IMG/VR virus record: IMGVR_UViG_3300034355_000374
Span: 1 to 40,740 of that record
Strand: one strand, 5' to 3'
DNA: 40,740 bases
Origin: a virus
The notes below the pieces were generated by a model. That model had not been told where the DNA came from. It did not search any database and saw nothing but the letters and a program-made list of their open reading frames with translations. Position numbers and translations under genes: made by a program. Positions 15,721 through 23,626 of the stretch are shown here, piece after piece; positions within the stretch are counted from its first letter, which is position 1; the number at the start of each line of letters is the position of its first letter.

Positions 15721-16371
15721 TTATGATTCGTTATTTGTTTGACTAATAATTTCCACGTCTTCAACATCGTCGATGTAGACCGCTCTGCGTATCTCTTCGT
15801 CGACGCCTGCAGGTTTGATATTCAAATCTACTTTCTCTGAACCATTTACGCCAATCATTTTTGTTAATGCGTTCAAAGCCTGTAACTTATCCATCATTTC
15901 GATTTTAACGGTCTCGCCTTTCTTGAACTCAATGGACTTGATGGCCCATGCGGTCCGGTCATCCACTTTGCTTAGATTCTTGAGTCTGCCGTTAGTGTCG
16001 ATCAGGTCCTTTACCGTTGCAGATAGGACCGTGAGATACTTGTCTGCGAGGTTGACCGCGTTCAGGAAAAGGACCTTTGCCACATCGTCCTTGAGTTTCT
16101 TCATGAACACTTTGCCCGCTTCGGATTTCAGCACGGCATTCGCTTTCAGCTTAGCGCTGGCTGCGGAATACCCTGCAAGCCTCGCGGCCTCCGCACCGTT
16201 ACCCGTCCGCAGGTAGTGCAGGCAAAGTATTTTTTCCATCTCTGGAAGTCCGCCGTCTTCCCAGTCTATTTCAAAGTTTGCCGTGTCCATGACAAACGGT
16301 GCGGGCTTCTGCTTTGTCCGCTTAGTAGGTTTGGGCGACCTCGCCACCCTCATTTGACTTGCTTTTTTCAT
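15721..16371 (-). CDS. terS: Terminase small subunit
   Basis: This 216-residue protein has the helix-turn-helix pattern of Terminase_2-type small subunits: LPEMEKILCLHYLRTGNGAE, then AARLAGYSAASAKLKANAVL (the conserved AxxAGYS segment), followed by a coiled-coil oligomerisation region of about 90-160 and a charged C-terminal tail. The basic N-terminus (KPTKRTKQK) could contact DNA. TerS recognises the packaging site and stimulates TerL. The gene is 4 bases downstream of the 136-residue unknown gene and immediately before the small gene that overlaps TerL. Confidence 0.88.
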   Translation of the reverse strand: MKKASQMRVARSPKPTKRTKQKPAPFVMDTANFEIDWEDGGLPEMEKILCLHYLRTGNGAEAARLAGYSAASAKLKANAVLKSEAGKVFMKKLKDDVAKVLFLNAVNLADKYLTVLSATVKDLIDTNGRLKNLSKVDDRTAWAIKSIEFKKGETVKIEMMDKLQALNALTKMIGVNGSEKVDLNIKPAGVDEEIRRAVYIDDVEDVEIISQTNNES

Positions 16372-16375
16372 TTCG

Positions 16376-16786
16376 TTAGCGGCTTTCGGTTTCAGTTATC
16401 TCTCCACGTTTTCGTTTGGTGGTTGTGTAGCTTAGTCGGTAGAATTTAATCCCTTGATACACGGTGAAGTCTGCTTCATCAACCCCCAAAGCAAAAGATA
16501 CCTCCTCTGGGCCGATGCCAAACAGCTTGTAAAGCTTTTCCACCTCATCTCTGACGTATGCCCAGTAGCGTCTGTCGTCGGACCGGAAGTTGCCTTGGTA
16601 CCGGTCCGGTGCATCGCAAAAGGCGATGTAAGCGTCTTTACGGAGGTAGCCAAATTGGATGCCGTGCAGTCGGGCGTCTTCCACTCCGAGCAGTGATACC
16701 AAGGCTTTCGAGAATACAACGTAGCCGGGCGGGTTAATCCGTAAGAAGCACTTGCCTTTCTTCTTTCTTGATATTAATAACTCCAT
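16376..16786 (-). CDS. Conserved phage protein of unknown function
   Basis: This 136-residue protein starts MELLISRKKKGKCFLRINPP and is mixed alpha/beta, with an aromatic-rich middle (YLRKDAYIAFCDAPDRYQGN) and a helical segment (YVRDEVEKLYKLFGIGPEEV). It lies just before TerS, 5 bases from the end of the 68-residue gene upstream. Its placement at the border of replication and packaging modules could mean a replication or regulatory role. No domain is recognised. Confidence 0.65.
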   Translation of the reverse strand: MELLISRKKKGKCFLRINPPGYVVFSKALVSLLGVEDARLHGIQFGYLRKDAYIAFCDAPDRYQGNFRSDDRRYWAYVRDEVEKLYKLFGIGPEEVSFALGVDEADFTVYQGIKFYRLSYTTTKRKRGEITETESR

Positions 16787-16791
16787 GATTT

Positions 16792-16998
16792 TTAAATAGT
16801 TATGGGTTTTTGTTCAGTTTTTACTTCGTTCATTCGTGATTTGCAGGTAAGTATCACCTGACTACTTGGGTAGATATCTGCTATCCGTCGGGCGTAGCCG
16901 AATGCCTGTTTCTTGAAGTCCTCTCCATCGCCGGAGAACTCTTCAATCACTTTCTTGCCTTTCCCGAAAGGGATTACGACTTGTATTTTGTATTTCAT
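16792..16998 (-). CDS. Small protein coupled to the SNF2 helicase
   Basis: From the ATG at 16996-16998 the gene encodes 68 residues (MKYKIQVVIPFGKGKKVIEE). The upstream continuation of this frame to 17217 is proline/glycine/arginine-rich antisense-like sequence within the helicase gene and is rejected. The ATG overlaps the helicase stop (ATGA), so it is translationally coupled. The protein has alternating strands and a helix and a single central cysteine. No family is recognised. Confidence 0.65.
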   Translation of the reverse strand: MKYKIQVVIPFGKGKKVIEEFSGDGEDFKKQAFGYARRIADIYPSSQVILTCKSRMNEVKTEQKPITI

Positions 16999-18380
16999 GC
17001 TGCTTTGAATTTTAAGTATTTTGAACGGCGGACCTTTACGGCTTCCATCACCGCATCGTTGAGGTCTTTTTTGTTGACCAGCGCCCGAAGGATGTCCTCT
17101 TCGATGCTGTCCTGTGTAATGAGTCGGGTGTTTATCACGGTTTTGGTTTGTCCTTGTCGGTCCAATCGGGCCACCGCTTGCAGGTATAATTCCAGAGGCC
17201 AATCCACACCAAACCACGTAATCAGGTGCCCCCCATATTGCAAATTCAATCCATGCCCTGCACTTGCTGCGTGTGCAAGCAGGATATCCACTTCACGAGA
17301 ATTCCACGCGTCGATGTCTGCGGAGCTCGTCAAGGTCCTGACTCGATACGCCTTGAGTCTTTCTTTTATTCGGGGTATATCGGCCTGAAATTGGTAAAAA
17401 ACAAGCATCGGCTCTCCCTGCGCCTCTTCGACCTGTTCGGCAAGGGCTTCAAGTTTGGCATCGTGGATGATATGCGTCTTCTTATCCGCGTCGTAGACAA
17501 AGCCGTTTGAGAACTGCCGGAGTTTACCCGTAAGTGCCAGTGCGCTGACTGCCGTTATCTCTTCGTCGCCAATCCCCAGGAACAAATCCTTCTCAAAGCT
17601 TTTGTACAACTTCTGCTCTTTTTCATCTAATGCGATGCGGATAGTGCGGTCAATGCGCTTAGGCAAGTCCAGATAGTCAGATGACTTCATCGAGATGCAG
17701 ATATCTGATATCTGTTCCATGATCTGATCCTTGGCGGCCTCTTCCCGAAGTTTGTACTCGTAGATGATGTGTCCGTTGCGCTTACCCGGGATGAAATAGG
17801 TCTCTCGGTACTTTGTCAAGGTCTTACCAAGTCGCTCGCCTTGGTCCATAAGGTAAAGCTGCGACCACAGATCGATCAATCCGTTAGGTGCCGGAGTGCC
17901 GGTTAAACCAATCAGGCGCTTGAGCTGTGGCCGGATCATGCGAAGCGCTTTGAACCGCAGCGACTTTGGGCTTTTAAAACTCGACAGCTCGTCGATGATC
18001 ACGCAGTCGAAAGGAAGCTTCCCGGCGTAATACGTGACAAGCCAAGCGACGTTCTCCCGATTTATCACCCAGATGTCCGCATCCTGGCGAAGTGCTGCAA
18101 TACGTTTTGTAAGTGGTCCCAGGATCTTGGCGACTCTCAAATGCTTGAGGTGCTCCCACTCGTCTACCTCTCTGGACCAGGTATCTTCGGCAACCCGTTT
18201 CGGGGCGATAATCAAAGGGCGTTGAATGCAGAAGTCTTCATTCAACATCCAGTCGATGGCCGTGAGGCTCGTGCAGGTTTTACCCATGCCCATGTCCAGA
18301 AATAATCCACAGAACGGATTCTCTTTGACGTGATCAACTCCGTGGAGTTGGTAGGGTCTCATCTGATCTTTACTTCTCAT
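16995..18380 (-). CDS. SNF2-family helicase
   Basis: The gene encodes 461 residues from the ATG at 18380. The superfamily 2 motifs are complete: a Q-like RPYQLHGVDHV, Walker A GLFLDMGMGKTCTSL (about 29-43), Walker B/DEAD-like CVIIDELSSFKSP, motif III GLTGTPAPNGLIDLW, and in the C-terminal lobe MLVFYQFQ, DILLAHAASAGHGLNLQ, and VARLDRQGQTKTV (motif VI). This helicase belongs with VRR-NUC and DUF2800 proteins in the conserved replication module of many phages, where it likely remodels forks or recombination intermediates. It overlaps the VRR-NUC gene by 11 bases. Confidence 0.93.
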   Translation of the reverse strand: MRSKDQMRPYQLHGVDHVKENPFCGLFLDMGMGKTCTSLTAIDWMLNEDFCIQRPLIIAPKRVAEDTWSREVDEWEHLKHLRVAKILGPLTKRIAALRQDADIWVINRENVAWLVTYYAGKLPFDCVIIDELSSFKSPKSLRFKALRMIRPQLKRLIGLTGTPAPNGLIDLWSQLYLMDQGERLGKTLTKYRETYFIPGKRNGHIIYEYKLREEAAKDQIMEQISDICISMKSSDYLDLPKRIDRTIRIALDEKEQKLYKSFEKDLFLGIGDEEITAVSALALTGKLRQFSNGFVYDADKKTHIIHDAKLEALAEQVEEAQGEPMLVFYQFQADIPRIKERLKAYRVRTLTSSADIDAWNSREVDILLAHAASAGHGLNLQYGGHLITWFGVDWPLELYLQAVARLDRQGQTKTVINTRLITQDSIEEDILRALVNKKDLNDAVMEAVKVRRSKYLKFKAA

Positions 18381-18654
18381 TATCAATTTCGTTTAAAAAT
18401 CCACTTACGCTTTCCATGCTGTCAACGACTCTTGTTTTGAATCCGATTTTGGTTAGCCACCGCATGACAACTTTCTGCAGGGGCCCCGGTTGCTCTCCGG
18501 GTTTCTTCACTTCGACAAACCAAATCTTGCCCATCGGAACCAGGACCATGCGATCCGGAAATCCTGCGAAAAAAGCCGGGAAAAACTTCACCGCTTTACC
18601 GCCTCTTTTGGCAACCTCTTTTTTCAATTTTTCTTCTATTCGTTTTTCAGTCAT
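18370..18654 (-). CDS. VRR-NUC nuclease
   Basis: The gene encodes 94 residues from MTEKRIEEKLKKEV (an ATG four codons upstream, at 18666, is an alternative). The VRR-NUC pattern is complete: an N-terminal helix with the first glutamate, KFFPAFFAGFPDRMVLVP (the GxPD motif), and IWFVEVKKPGEQPGPLQ (the ExK motif followed by the LxxxQ helix). This makes it a small PD-(D/E)xK-type nuclease, a family that includes Holliday-junction and flap nucleases. It sits immediately before the helicase and is close to the candidate origin, which fits a role in replication or recombination. Confidence 0.9.
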   Translation of the reverse strand: MTEKRIEEKLKKEVAKRGGKAVKFFPAFFAGFPDRMVLVPMGKIWFVEVKKPGEQPGPLQKVVMRWLTKIGFKTRVVDSMESVSGFLNEIDNEK

Positions 18655-18666
18655 TTTTTGATGCAT

Positions 18667-18696
18667 TATATGTACGCGTGCGCGTGCGTGCGCGCA
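18667..18696. repeat. Alternating pyrimidine-purine tract (Z-DNA-like)
   Basis: Thirty bases alternate strictly between pyrimidine and purine; the last 22 (18675-18696) are almost entirely CG, TG and CA steps. Such a tract is prone to left-handed DNA under negative supercoiling. It lies directly upstream of the VRR-NUC gene and about 95 bases from the first copy of the GTGTCAC repeats. Confidence 0.8.
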
Positions 18697-18791
18697 GGGA
18701 AGACCTAAAACCCATTTAAAGGATTTATAGACCTATTTTTACTCTTTAATCTTCTTAAATTTCCTTTATTGCTGTCAAGTTTAAAAACCTT

Positions 18792-18941
18792 GTGACACTT
18801 GAGACGTTTAGGTATTTTCATTTCTAAATAATTGATTTTTAATGTTTTAAGGTGTCACATTAGGTGTCACAAAGTCCGCACAAGTGTCACACGCAGGTGT
18901 CACAGACGTCACACCCTCTGTGACACCGTTTGTGACGTCTG
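18792..18941. repeat. GTGTCAC iteron cluster, candidate replication origin
   Basis: In 150 bases the heptamer GTGTCAC or its complement GTGACAC occurs six times (18792, 18852, 18864, 18884, 18897, 18920), with two near copies (18906, 18932). An 11-base perfect inverted repeat (18903-18913 and 18931-18941) encloses one copy. An AT-rich stretch (about 18715-18790) and the alternating tract lie beside it. No gene lies in 18667-18974. It is flanked by primase-helicase and nuclease genes, as expected for an iteron-type origin or a repressor-binding array. Confidence 0.65.
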
Positions 18942-18974
18942 TTTTTATATAAGTTTTACGCATTTATATAGATT

Positions 18975-21407
18975 TTAGTTATTTAAAAATTCGAATTTTC
19001 CGGGTATTTCTTCTCTGAAAAAACCTCTCCTTTGCCGTCCGTAGGCAACCCCAAATCTTTTCTGTTCTTGGCTCTCTTTCCACCCGATCATGCGAAGCGC
19101 ATTCCGTATAATTCCAGCCGACTTCTCGTCGATAGCATCTCTGCGCCCCAGGCATTCGTACCATATCTCGTACACGCATACGCGCATGCGGTAAGCCCCT
19201 TCAACCTCTCCTGATGGGTTGTTTTGCAACCAAATGAAGCGGTCGTATTGCTGCCATTCGTAGAAGCTGACCGGTACTTTAATATCCAGGTAGTTACGTA
19301 TAAGCTCCGTCCATGGGTGTTCTTCGGTATGCCTGCGCTGTACTTCTACGGCCTCCAATAACATCGCTTCGGACAACCACAACGCTTCACCGGTTTGGTA
19401 GTAATGCACCGCCTCCGCCCATATCTGATCAATCTCTTCGGCACTCAAGTCTTTAAGTACGTCCTTCTCTGGCAGAGTCTCGTGTACGACCACCGGCCAA
19501 TATCGCCTGTTACCTGTCGGGTCCTTCAAGAAGTCCCAACGGTTGGTGGTGCCTACGATAATGCACTGCCTTGGGAAGTTCTCTACCTTATGCCCGTAGG
19601 CCACACGATACTTGTCCTCCCGCTTACTAATGAAGTGCTTTACGGCTTCGATTTCACTTTTAGCCATACCTGACAACTCCGGGCACTCGATGATCCATGA
19701 ACCCTGTATCTGTTCATAGGCTTTGGTCTCGTTGCGGTGCAGCAAGTTAAAAGAGAAGCTATCGGAGAACCAGCGCCCGCCCATGCGCATGAACAGCGAC
19801 GACTTCTTGAGCCCCTGATCGCCGACCAACACAAGCATATTATCGAACTTGACGCCGGGCTCCATCACGCGGGCGACGGCTGCTACAAGTGTCTTGCGAG
19901 TTACCGTCCTGACGTAGTCGGTCTGCGAAGCTCCGAGATATTCGGTAAGCAGTTGCTCAAGGCGGTGTTCGCCATCCCACGACAAGCCGTTGAGGTAATC
20001 GCGCACCGGATGAAAGCTATTACGTTGTGCCCATACCAGCATCGCGTCTCTGGTCTTCGCCAGGTGACTGATACCATAAGCCTTCTCAAGATAATGTCGG
20101 ATGTTGGCGTCGTCCATATCAACCAGTCTGCGGTTGTGCCATCCGACCTTGCGCCAGGGTAAATCTTTCACGGCCACTTCACACTTCTCGAAGTCATCGT
20201 AAGCAATGCGACCGCGGAAGTAAGGGTCGTTCTCAAGCACCAAACTGATATTATCAATGGTGCCGTACACATTACCATGGCGGTCAACGTCCAGTCTTTC
20301 CTTCCAGTCATCGCTTCCGGTCTCGTCTTCTTCGAGCTCGCCCATCTTGAAGTCCTCGCGCGCCATGGCATTACGCTCATCTACCAGCAAGCGCTTCACC
20401 TTCGCATCTCTCGAGATGAAGTCCTGCATTGCCAGGTAACTGGGCAACTTAGACACCGGAGTGCCGTCCTTGGCCTCTTCATCCTTGGCACCGAACAAGT
20501 GAGTGCGCACCAGGTCGAAGGCGTTGCAAAGCTTACCGCTGATCGGATCCGTACCGTGGTGGCTGTATGCGAACTTATCATCGTAGATAACCAAACCGCC
20601 TGCGGTGGATCCTTCCAGATAGGTGTACCGCCCATTGTCGCAGGGCGTGTATATTTTGCCCAGGAAGACTTCAAGCGCTTCGTGGATGTCATACGTCCTG
20701 CAGAACGCGCCAATCGTTCCGGGCTTCTCTAAAGGGTCTCCTTGATGGGCGGCGCTCTTTTTCAGCAACTCACTGACTTTTGATGACACAGGCCACTGCG
20801 AGCAGTCGGTCCAGTCGCGGTAAGTCGAAAGCACGTCATCCGCACTCAACCAGTCCCCGTCTTGGAAGTGGTACTCATATTCTCCGTCCTTGGATGTAGA
20901 CGGCCAATACATTAAGCGCTCTGGTTGGAAGGTGGTCGGGTCGAAGAGCTCGATGTCGAGATTACCAGCTACACGTCGGGCGATAGCCTCGTATTCAGTC
21001 GGGTTGACCTCTCGGTCAAGCGGCATAATAAGCCGCAGGCGGGGCTTCTCGGGCGTGTGCTTGTGCGTGCTATACACCACAGCAGCATCTCCGTACAACA
21101 TCGTGAAGTCCTCCCAAAAGCCCGGATGTGCGAAGTCAAGGTCTAACGTGATAATCTGTCTTGACATCACACTTCGGGCTTTACGTCTGCCGCCATGGAT
21201 AACACCGCCAACGAAGCCGCCGATGTCTTTAATCTCGTCCTGTCTGGACTTCTTGGCGCTGTTGTACTCTGAAACGGTCTCCGCTGTTACATGCGTCTTG
21301 GATAGCTTGACGACTATCTCGGACCAGTTAAGCTCCTTAACCTTCCAGCTCGTATCTTTTCTGTGCTTGCCAATGGAGAGGGCCAGCAACCCGTCGTGTT
21401 TGATCAT
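18975..21407 (-). CDS. Primase plus VapE-type replicative helicase
   Basis: The gene encodes 810 residues. The N-terminal part (about 1-200) looks like an archaeo-eukaryotic-type primase-polymerase: QIITLDLDFAH (D89 and D91), VVYSTHKHTPEKPRLRL (the SxH motif, about 113-115) and later acidic residues. The C-terminal part is a virulence-associated E-like superfamily 3 helicase: GDQGLKKSS as Walker A (about 527-535), SWIIECPELSGM as Walker B, and IVGTTNRWDFLKDPTGNRRY containing sensor and arginine finger. A linker around 250-320 has a possible zinc or regulatory segment. It probably primes and unwinds at the origin, replacing separate DnaG and DnaB. It overlaps the next upstream gene by 4 bases. 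Confidence 0.92.
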   Translation of the reverse strand: MIKHDGLLALSIGKHRKDTSWKVKELNWSEIVVKLSKTHVTAETVSEYNSAKKSRQDEIKDIGGFVGGVIHGGRRKARSVMSRQIITLDLDFAHPGFWEDFTMLYGDAAVVYSTHKHTPEKPRLRLIMPLDREVNPTEYEAIARRVAGNLDIELFDPTTFQPERLMYWPSTSKDGEYEYHFQDGDWLSADDVLSTYRDWTDCSQWPVSSKVSELLKKSAAHQGDPLEKPGTIGAFCRTYDIHEALEVFLGKIYTPCDNGRYTYLEGSTAGGLVIYDDKFAYSHHGTDPISGKLCNAFDLVRTHLFGAKDEEAKDGTPVSKLPSYLAMQDFISRDAKVKRLLVDERNAMAREDFKMGELEEDETGSDDWKERLDVDRHGNVYGTIDNISLVLENDPYFRGRIAYDDFEKCEVAVKDLPWRKVGWHNRRLVDMDDANIRHYLEKAYGISHLAKTRDAMLVWAQRNSFHPVRDYLNGLSWDGEHRLEQLLTEYLGASQTDYVRTVTRKTLVAAVARVMEPGVKFDNMLVLVGDQGLKKSSLFMRMGGRWFSDSFSFNLLHRNETKAYEQIQGSWIIECPELSGMAKSEIEAVKHFISKREDKYRVAYGHKVENFPRQCIIVGTTNRWDFLKDPTGNRRYWPVVVHETLPEKDVLKDLSAEEIDQIWAEAVHYYQTGEALWLSEAMLLEAVEVQRRHTEEHPWTELIRNYLDIKVPVSFYEWQQYDRFIWLQNNPSGEVEGAYRMRVCVYEIWYECLGRRDAIDEKSAGIIRNALRMIGWKESQEQKRFGVAYGRQRRGFFREEIPGKFEFLNN

Positions 21408-21754
21408 ACCAATTCGTAATTGAATCTCTCGTTATAATTAGGGTAAAGGGTTGTCTCTACGAACTCTCGCAAGGCGGTGGACTTATCCAGCGTATCGACT
21501 TTTATGAGCGCGAAGTTTTCTTTTCTGGCGCACTCAAGCAGAGGCTCGATGCCGTGTTCTGCCACGTAGGCGTCCAGCAGTTCGCCTTCGTCGCACTCCT
21601 CCACGGCTCTGCGTTGGATGTCTTCAAGTTCCATATCATTCACATCCAAGAATTTTATTTCTCTTTCAAGGTCGTTTGCGAGCTCTTCGCCATCGATACC
21701 GTCCCAAGCTTCAATGGTGTTACGCAGGTTTGCGATTAGTTCTTTGGTTGTCAT
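21404..21754 (-). CDS. Acidic small protein of the replication module
   Basis: The gene encodes 116 residues, very acidic (many Glu and Asp) and predicted helical, starting MTTKELIANLRNTIEAWDGI. It overlaps the primase-helicase start by 4 bases and the 160-residue gene upstream by 35 bases. The composition could mimic DNA or serve a protein-protein contact, but nothing specific can be claimed. No family recognised. Confidence 0.65.
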   Translation of the reverse strand: MTTKELIANLRNTIEAWDGIDGEELANDLEREIKFLDVNDMELEDIQRRAVEECDEGELLDAYVAEHGIEPLLECARKENFALIKVDTLDKSTALREFVETTLYPNYNERFNYELV

Positions 21755-22202
21755 TTTGATGTTTTAAGAGTTCTAAATATGATTTGATGAATGCTTCCAG
21801 ATTATCTGGATTATTGGCGAAGGTTTCTTTAACCAACACGTCCACGTTTACAAGGTCTTCTCCTAAGTAATCGAAGTCGACACTTAATCCGTCCTTTTCA
21901 TATCGGTTTGTAGTGAATTCGCCATGCGGGAACGTGCGCTTTTCAAAGCCGTAGTCTTCAACGAGCTTTTGTTGTAGTGGTCTCTCTGCTATCCTCGCCC
22001 AAGTGTTTGTCTTCGAGTCGTAGATTACGCCTCTGCTGCCCTTGTCGACGATTCTAAAGAACTGCGGGTGCTCCTCTATGAAGAACATATCTGGGTTACT
22101 GGCTTTCACATAGCGGCCTCTTTCGGTCTCACTTTTAAAAGCCGTACCTTTTTGGTATCTCTTTTTCGCTACTTGCAGCGCATGGTGTTGTTCTTGTGAC
22201 AT
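21720..22202 (-). CDS. Conserved phage protein of unknown function
   Basis: From the ATG at 22200-22202 the gene encodes 160 residues (MSQEQHHALQVAKKRYQKGT). An upstream in-frame start exists but would run through the small zinc-type gene. The middle is basic and beta-prone (FFRIVDKGSRGVIYDSKTNT), the C-terminal part acidic and helical (ENPDNLEAFI-like). It lies directly after the 35-residue cysteine protein in the replication operon. Function is unknown. Confidence 0.65.
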   Translation of the reverse strand: MSQEQHHALQVAKKRYQKGTAFKSETERGRYVKASNPDMFFIEEHPQFFRIVDKGSRGVIYDSKTNTWARIAERPLQQKLVEDYGFEKRTFPHGEFTTNRYEKDGLSVDFDYLGEDLVNVDVLVKETFANNPDNLEAFIKSYLELLKHQNDNQRTNRKPA

Positions 22203-22207
22203 GGTGA

Positions 22208-22315
22208 TTATTGATTTAAATATTGGGCGCAACATGCTTTGCAGCAGCCTTGGGCTGTTTCGTCAGCCTCAACAACCGTTTCGCACATTACGCAGGTGGT
22301 GAATTCTTGGTCCAT
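22208..22315 (-). CDS. 35-residue cysteine-rich microprotein
   Basis: A short frame from ATG at 22313-22315 to TAA at 22208-22210. It encodes MDQEFTTCVMCETV and later GCCKACCAQYLNQ, i.e. a CxxC knuckle followed by a CC-x2-CC cluster, the arrangement of a small zinc ribbon. It fits exactly between the 80-residue gene (stop at 22317) and the next start (22202) with no overlap, the spacing expected for a real gene in this compact operon. Being short, it is easily missed. Confidence 0.65.
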   Translation of the reverse strand: MDQEFTTCVMCETVVEADETAQGCCKACCAQYLNQ

Positions 22316-22316
22316 A

Positions 22317-22559
22317 TTAATTCGATTTTCCGCCGATAAGATTTTTGATAATTCCGGTTTCTGTGCTTCCGTCTCTGCTAAGCAGCTTCATTGCATCAAC
22401 CGTGATCTTTGCGCTGTTCACGATCTGCGTGGCGATCTGGGCCATCGCTTTTGATCGGTTGATTTCTGTGTTTAATTGATCTCCTTCGAGATCAGTGTCG
22501 CCCAGTCTTTCTATTTGGGCGAAAAGGTGATCATTCAGATCAGATAGTTTGTTTTTCAT
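22317..22559 (-). CDS. Small helical conserved phage protein
   Basis: The gene encodes 80 residues with two helical segments: KLSDLNDHLFAQIERLGD and LNTEINRSKAMAQIATQIVN, then KITVDAMKLL. This pattern is common as a small protein of phage replication or early operons in Bacteroidota and Firmicutes, where it has no confirmed function. Position between the HNH gene and the cysteine microprotein indicates the replication operon. It overlaps the HNH gene by 20 bases. Confidence 0.7.
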   Translation of the reverse strand: MKNKLSDLNDHLFAQIERLGDTDLEGDQLNTEINRSKAMAQIATQIVNSAKITVDAMKLLSRDGSTETGIIKNLIGGKSN

Positions 22560-23349
22560 GGATTACGTTTTGAAGTTTATTGATAAGTTTTTTAGTTTTT
22601 TGGAGCGGCTCCGGGAGCGATCTGAATGACCTACCATTTCTACGAGCCCCTTCGCCTCTGTGGATCAGTTCCAAGTTGCTTAGCTTGGTGTTCATGGTGT
22701 CGCCATCCTTGAACCAGACAATGTGCGATTTCGGAATTGGGCCTCTGTGCTTCTTCCACTTGTAGCGGTGGTAGAGATCCCACTTACCGGGGCTCAAACG
22801 GATCCACTTATAAGGCTTCCCATTGAATCTGTTGTAGTGGTCGTGTCGGATGGTTATAACCCCGTCTCTTGGCTTTGTAGTCGCTGGGATATGCCCCTTT
22901 TTAAACATGGTCCGCTTCATCTTCTTGTAGGTCTCTTTGGACACTTTCTTGCCTTTATTAAAAGGGGTTACTCCGGGCTTATAGTAATTGTCTGCTCGAC
23001 GCTGCGCCGCTAATTCGGAGGGTATTACCAATCCTAATTGTCGGAGGCGCGTTCTTACGAATGTGTCAGATTTACATATTTCAGGAGCGATTGTTTTGAT
23101 TGGGATTTTTAGATAGTTCTTTTTTAAAAACATATCTATCTCCGGTGTAGATGTTGTTTTACCGGCTTGAGCCAATGACTTGAAGCTTAGCTGAACAGCA
23201 CGAGGCACCACCAGTCCTTCATTTCGCATGAAAGTGGCAATGGGTGTTGCGGACATACCGAACTTTCGCGCCATTGACTTCACACTCTCTGTGAGATAGT
23301 TCTTCCGGATGTAGTTTTGTTGTCGGGTAGATAGAACGCTTTGATGCAT
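22540..23349 (-). CDS. HNH endonuclease (homing type)
   Basis: This 269-residue protein has two N-terminal helix-turn-helix-like segments (QNYIRKNYLTESVKSMARKF and KTIAPEICKSDTFVRTRLRQ), a basic linker, and a C-terminal HNH domain: WDLYHRYKWKKHRGPIPKSH, then IVWFKDGDTMNTKLSNLELI. The histidine of the first H, the asparagine and the final region fit the NUMOD4/HNH_3-type homing endonucleases. It lies inside the replication operon between two small genes, close to the polymerase, as expected of a free-standing homing endonuclease. It may be a selfish insertion. Confidence 0.88.
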   Translation of the reverse strand: MHQSVLSTRQQNYIRKNYLTESVKSMARKFGMSATPIATFMRNEGLVVPRAVQLSFKSLAQAGKTTSTPEIDMFLKKNYLKIPIKTIAPEICKSDTFVRTRLRQLGLVIPSELAAQRRADNYYKPGVTPFNKGKKVSKETYKKMKRTMFKKGHIPATTKPRDGVITIRHDHYNRFNGKPYKWIRLSPGKWDLYHRYKWKKHRGPIPKSHIVWFKDGDTMNTKLSNLELIHRGEGARRNGRSFRSLPEPLQKTKKLINKLQNVIHEKQTI

Positions 23350-23353
23350 GTTG

Positions 23354-23620
23354 CTATTTAATTTTAGCTTTTAGATATGTGTCAGTTCGAACGGGCTCCA
23401 ATTCGCGCATGATGGTTTCGCAGTGTTTCTTTTGGTCTCTGAATTTAGCAGTCGCGCACACGGTTTGATGGAATAATAACAAGGCGTTGTACCAAATGTT
23501 TACCTCGCTCCGAAGTCGCAACCTCTCGCCTCCATCGGGCTCCGTTTCTATTCTCTGCTCGATCCTTTTAACTGCGGACCTTACCTCGTCAGGGAATTGA
23601 TATATTTTTTCAAAAGCCAT
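23354..23620 (-). CDS. Small helical protein of the replication module
   Basis: The gene encodes 88 residues, mostly helical and charged (SAVKRIEQRIETEPDGGERL; NIWYNALLLFHQTVCATAKF). It lies 6 bases after the polymerase stop and 4 bases before the HNH gene. Its small size and position suggest an early accessory protein. No family recognised. Confidence 0.65.
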   Translation of the reverse strand: MAFEKIYQFPDEVRSAVKRIEQRIETEPDGGERLRLRSEVNIWYNALLLFHQTVCATAKFRDQKKHCETIMRELEPVRTDTYLKAKIK

Positions 23621-23626
23621 AGTACT

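Noticed and set aside
16999-17217. N-terminal extension of the 68-residue gene
   Set aside because: The extra 73 residues are read through the helicase gene in another frame and are rich in Pro, Gly, Arg and His; an ATG overlapping the helicase stop gives a better start.
18792-18941. CRISPR array
   Set aside because: The repeats are only 7 bases, occur in both orientations and have irregular spacing of 12-20 bases; no cas gene is present.
18903-18950. Terminator on the plus strand at the 11-bp inverted repeat followed by T-rich bases
   Set aside because: No plus-strand gene lies upstream, so its part in the iteron cluster is the simpler explanation.
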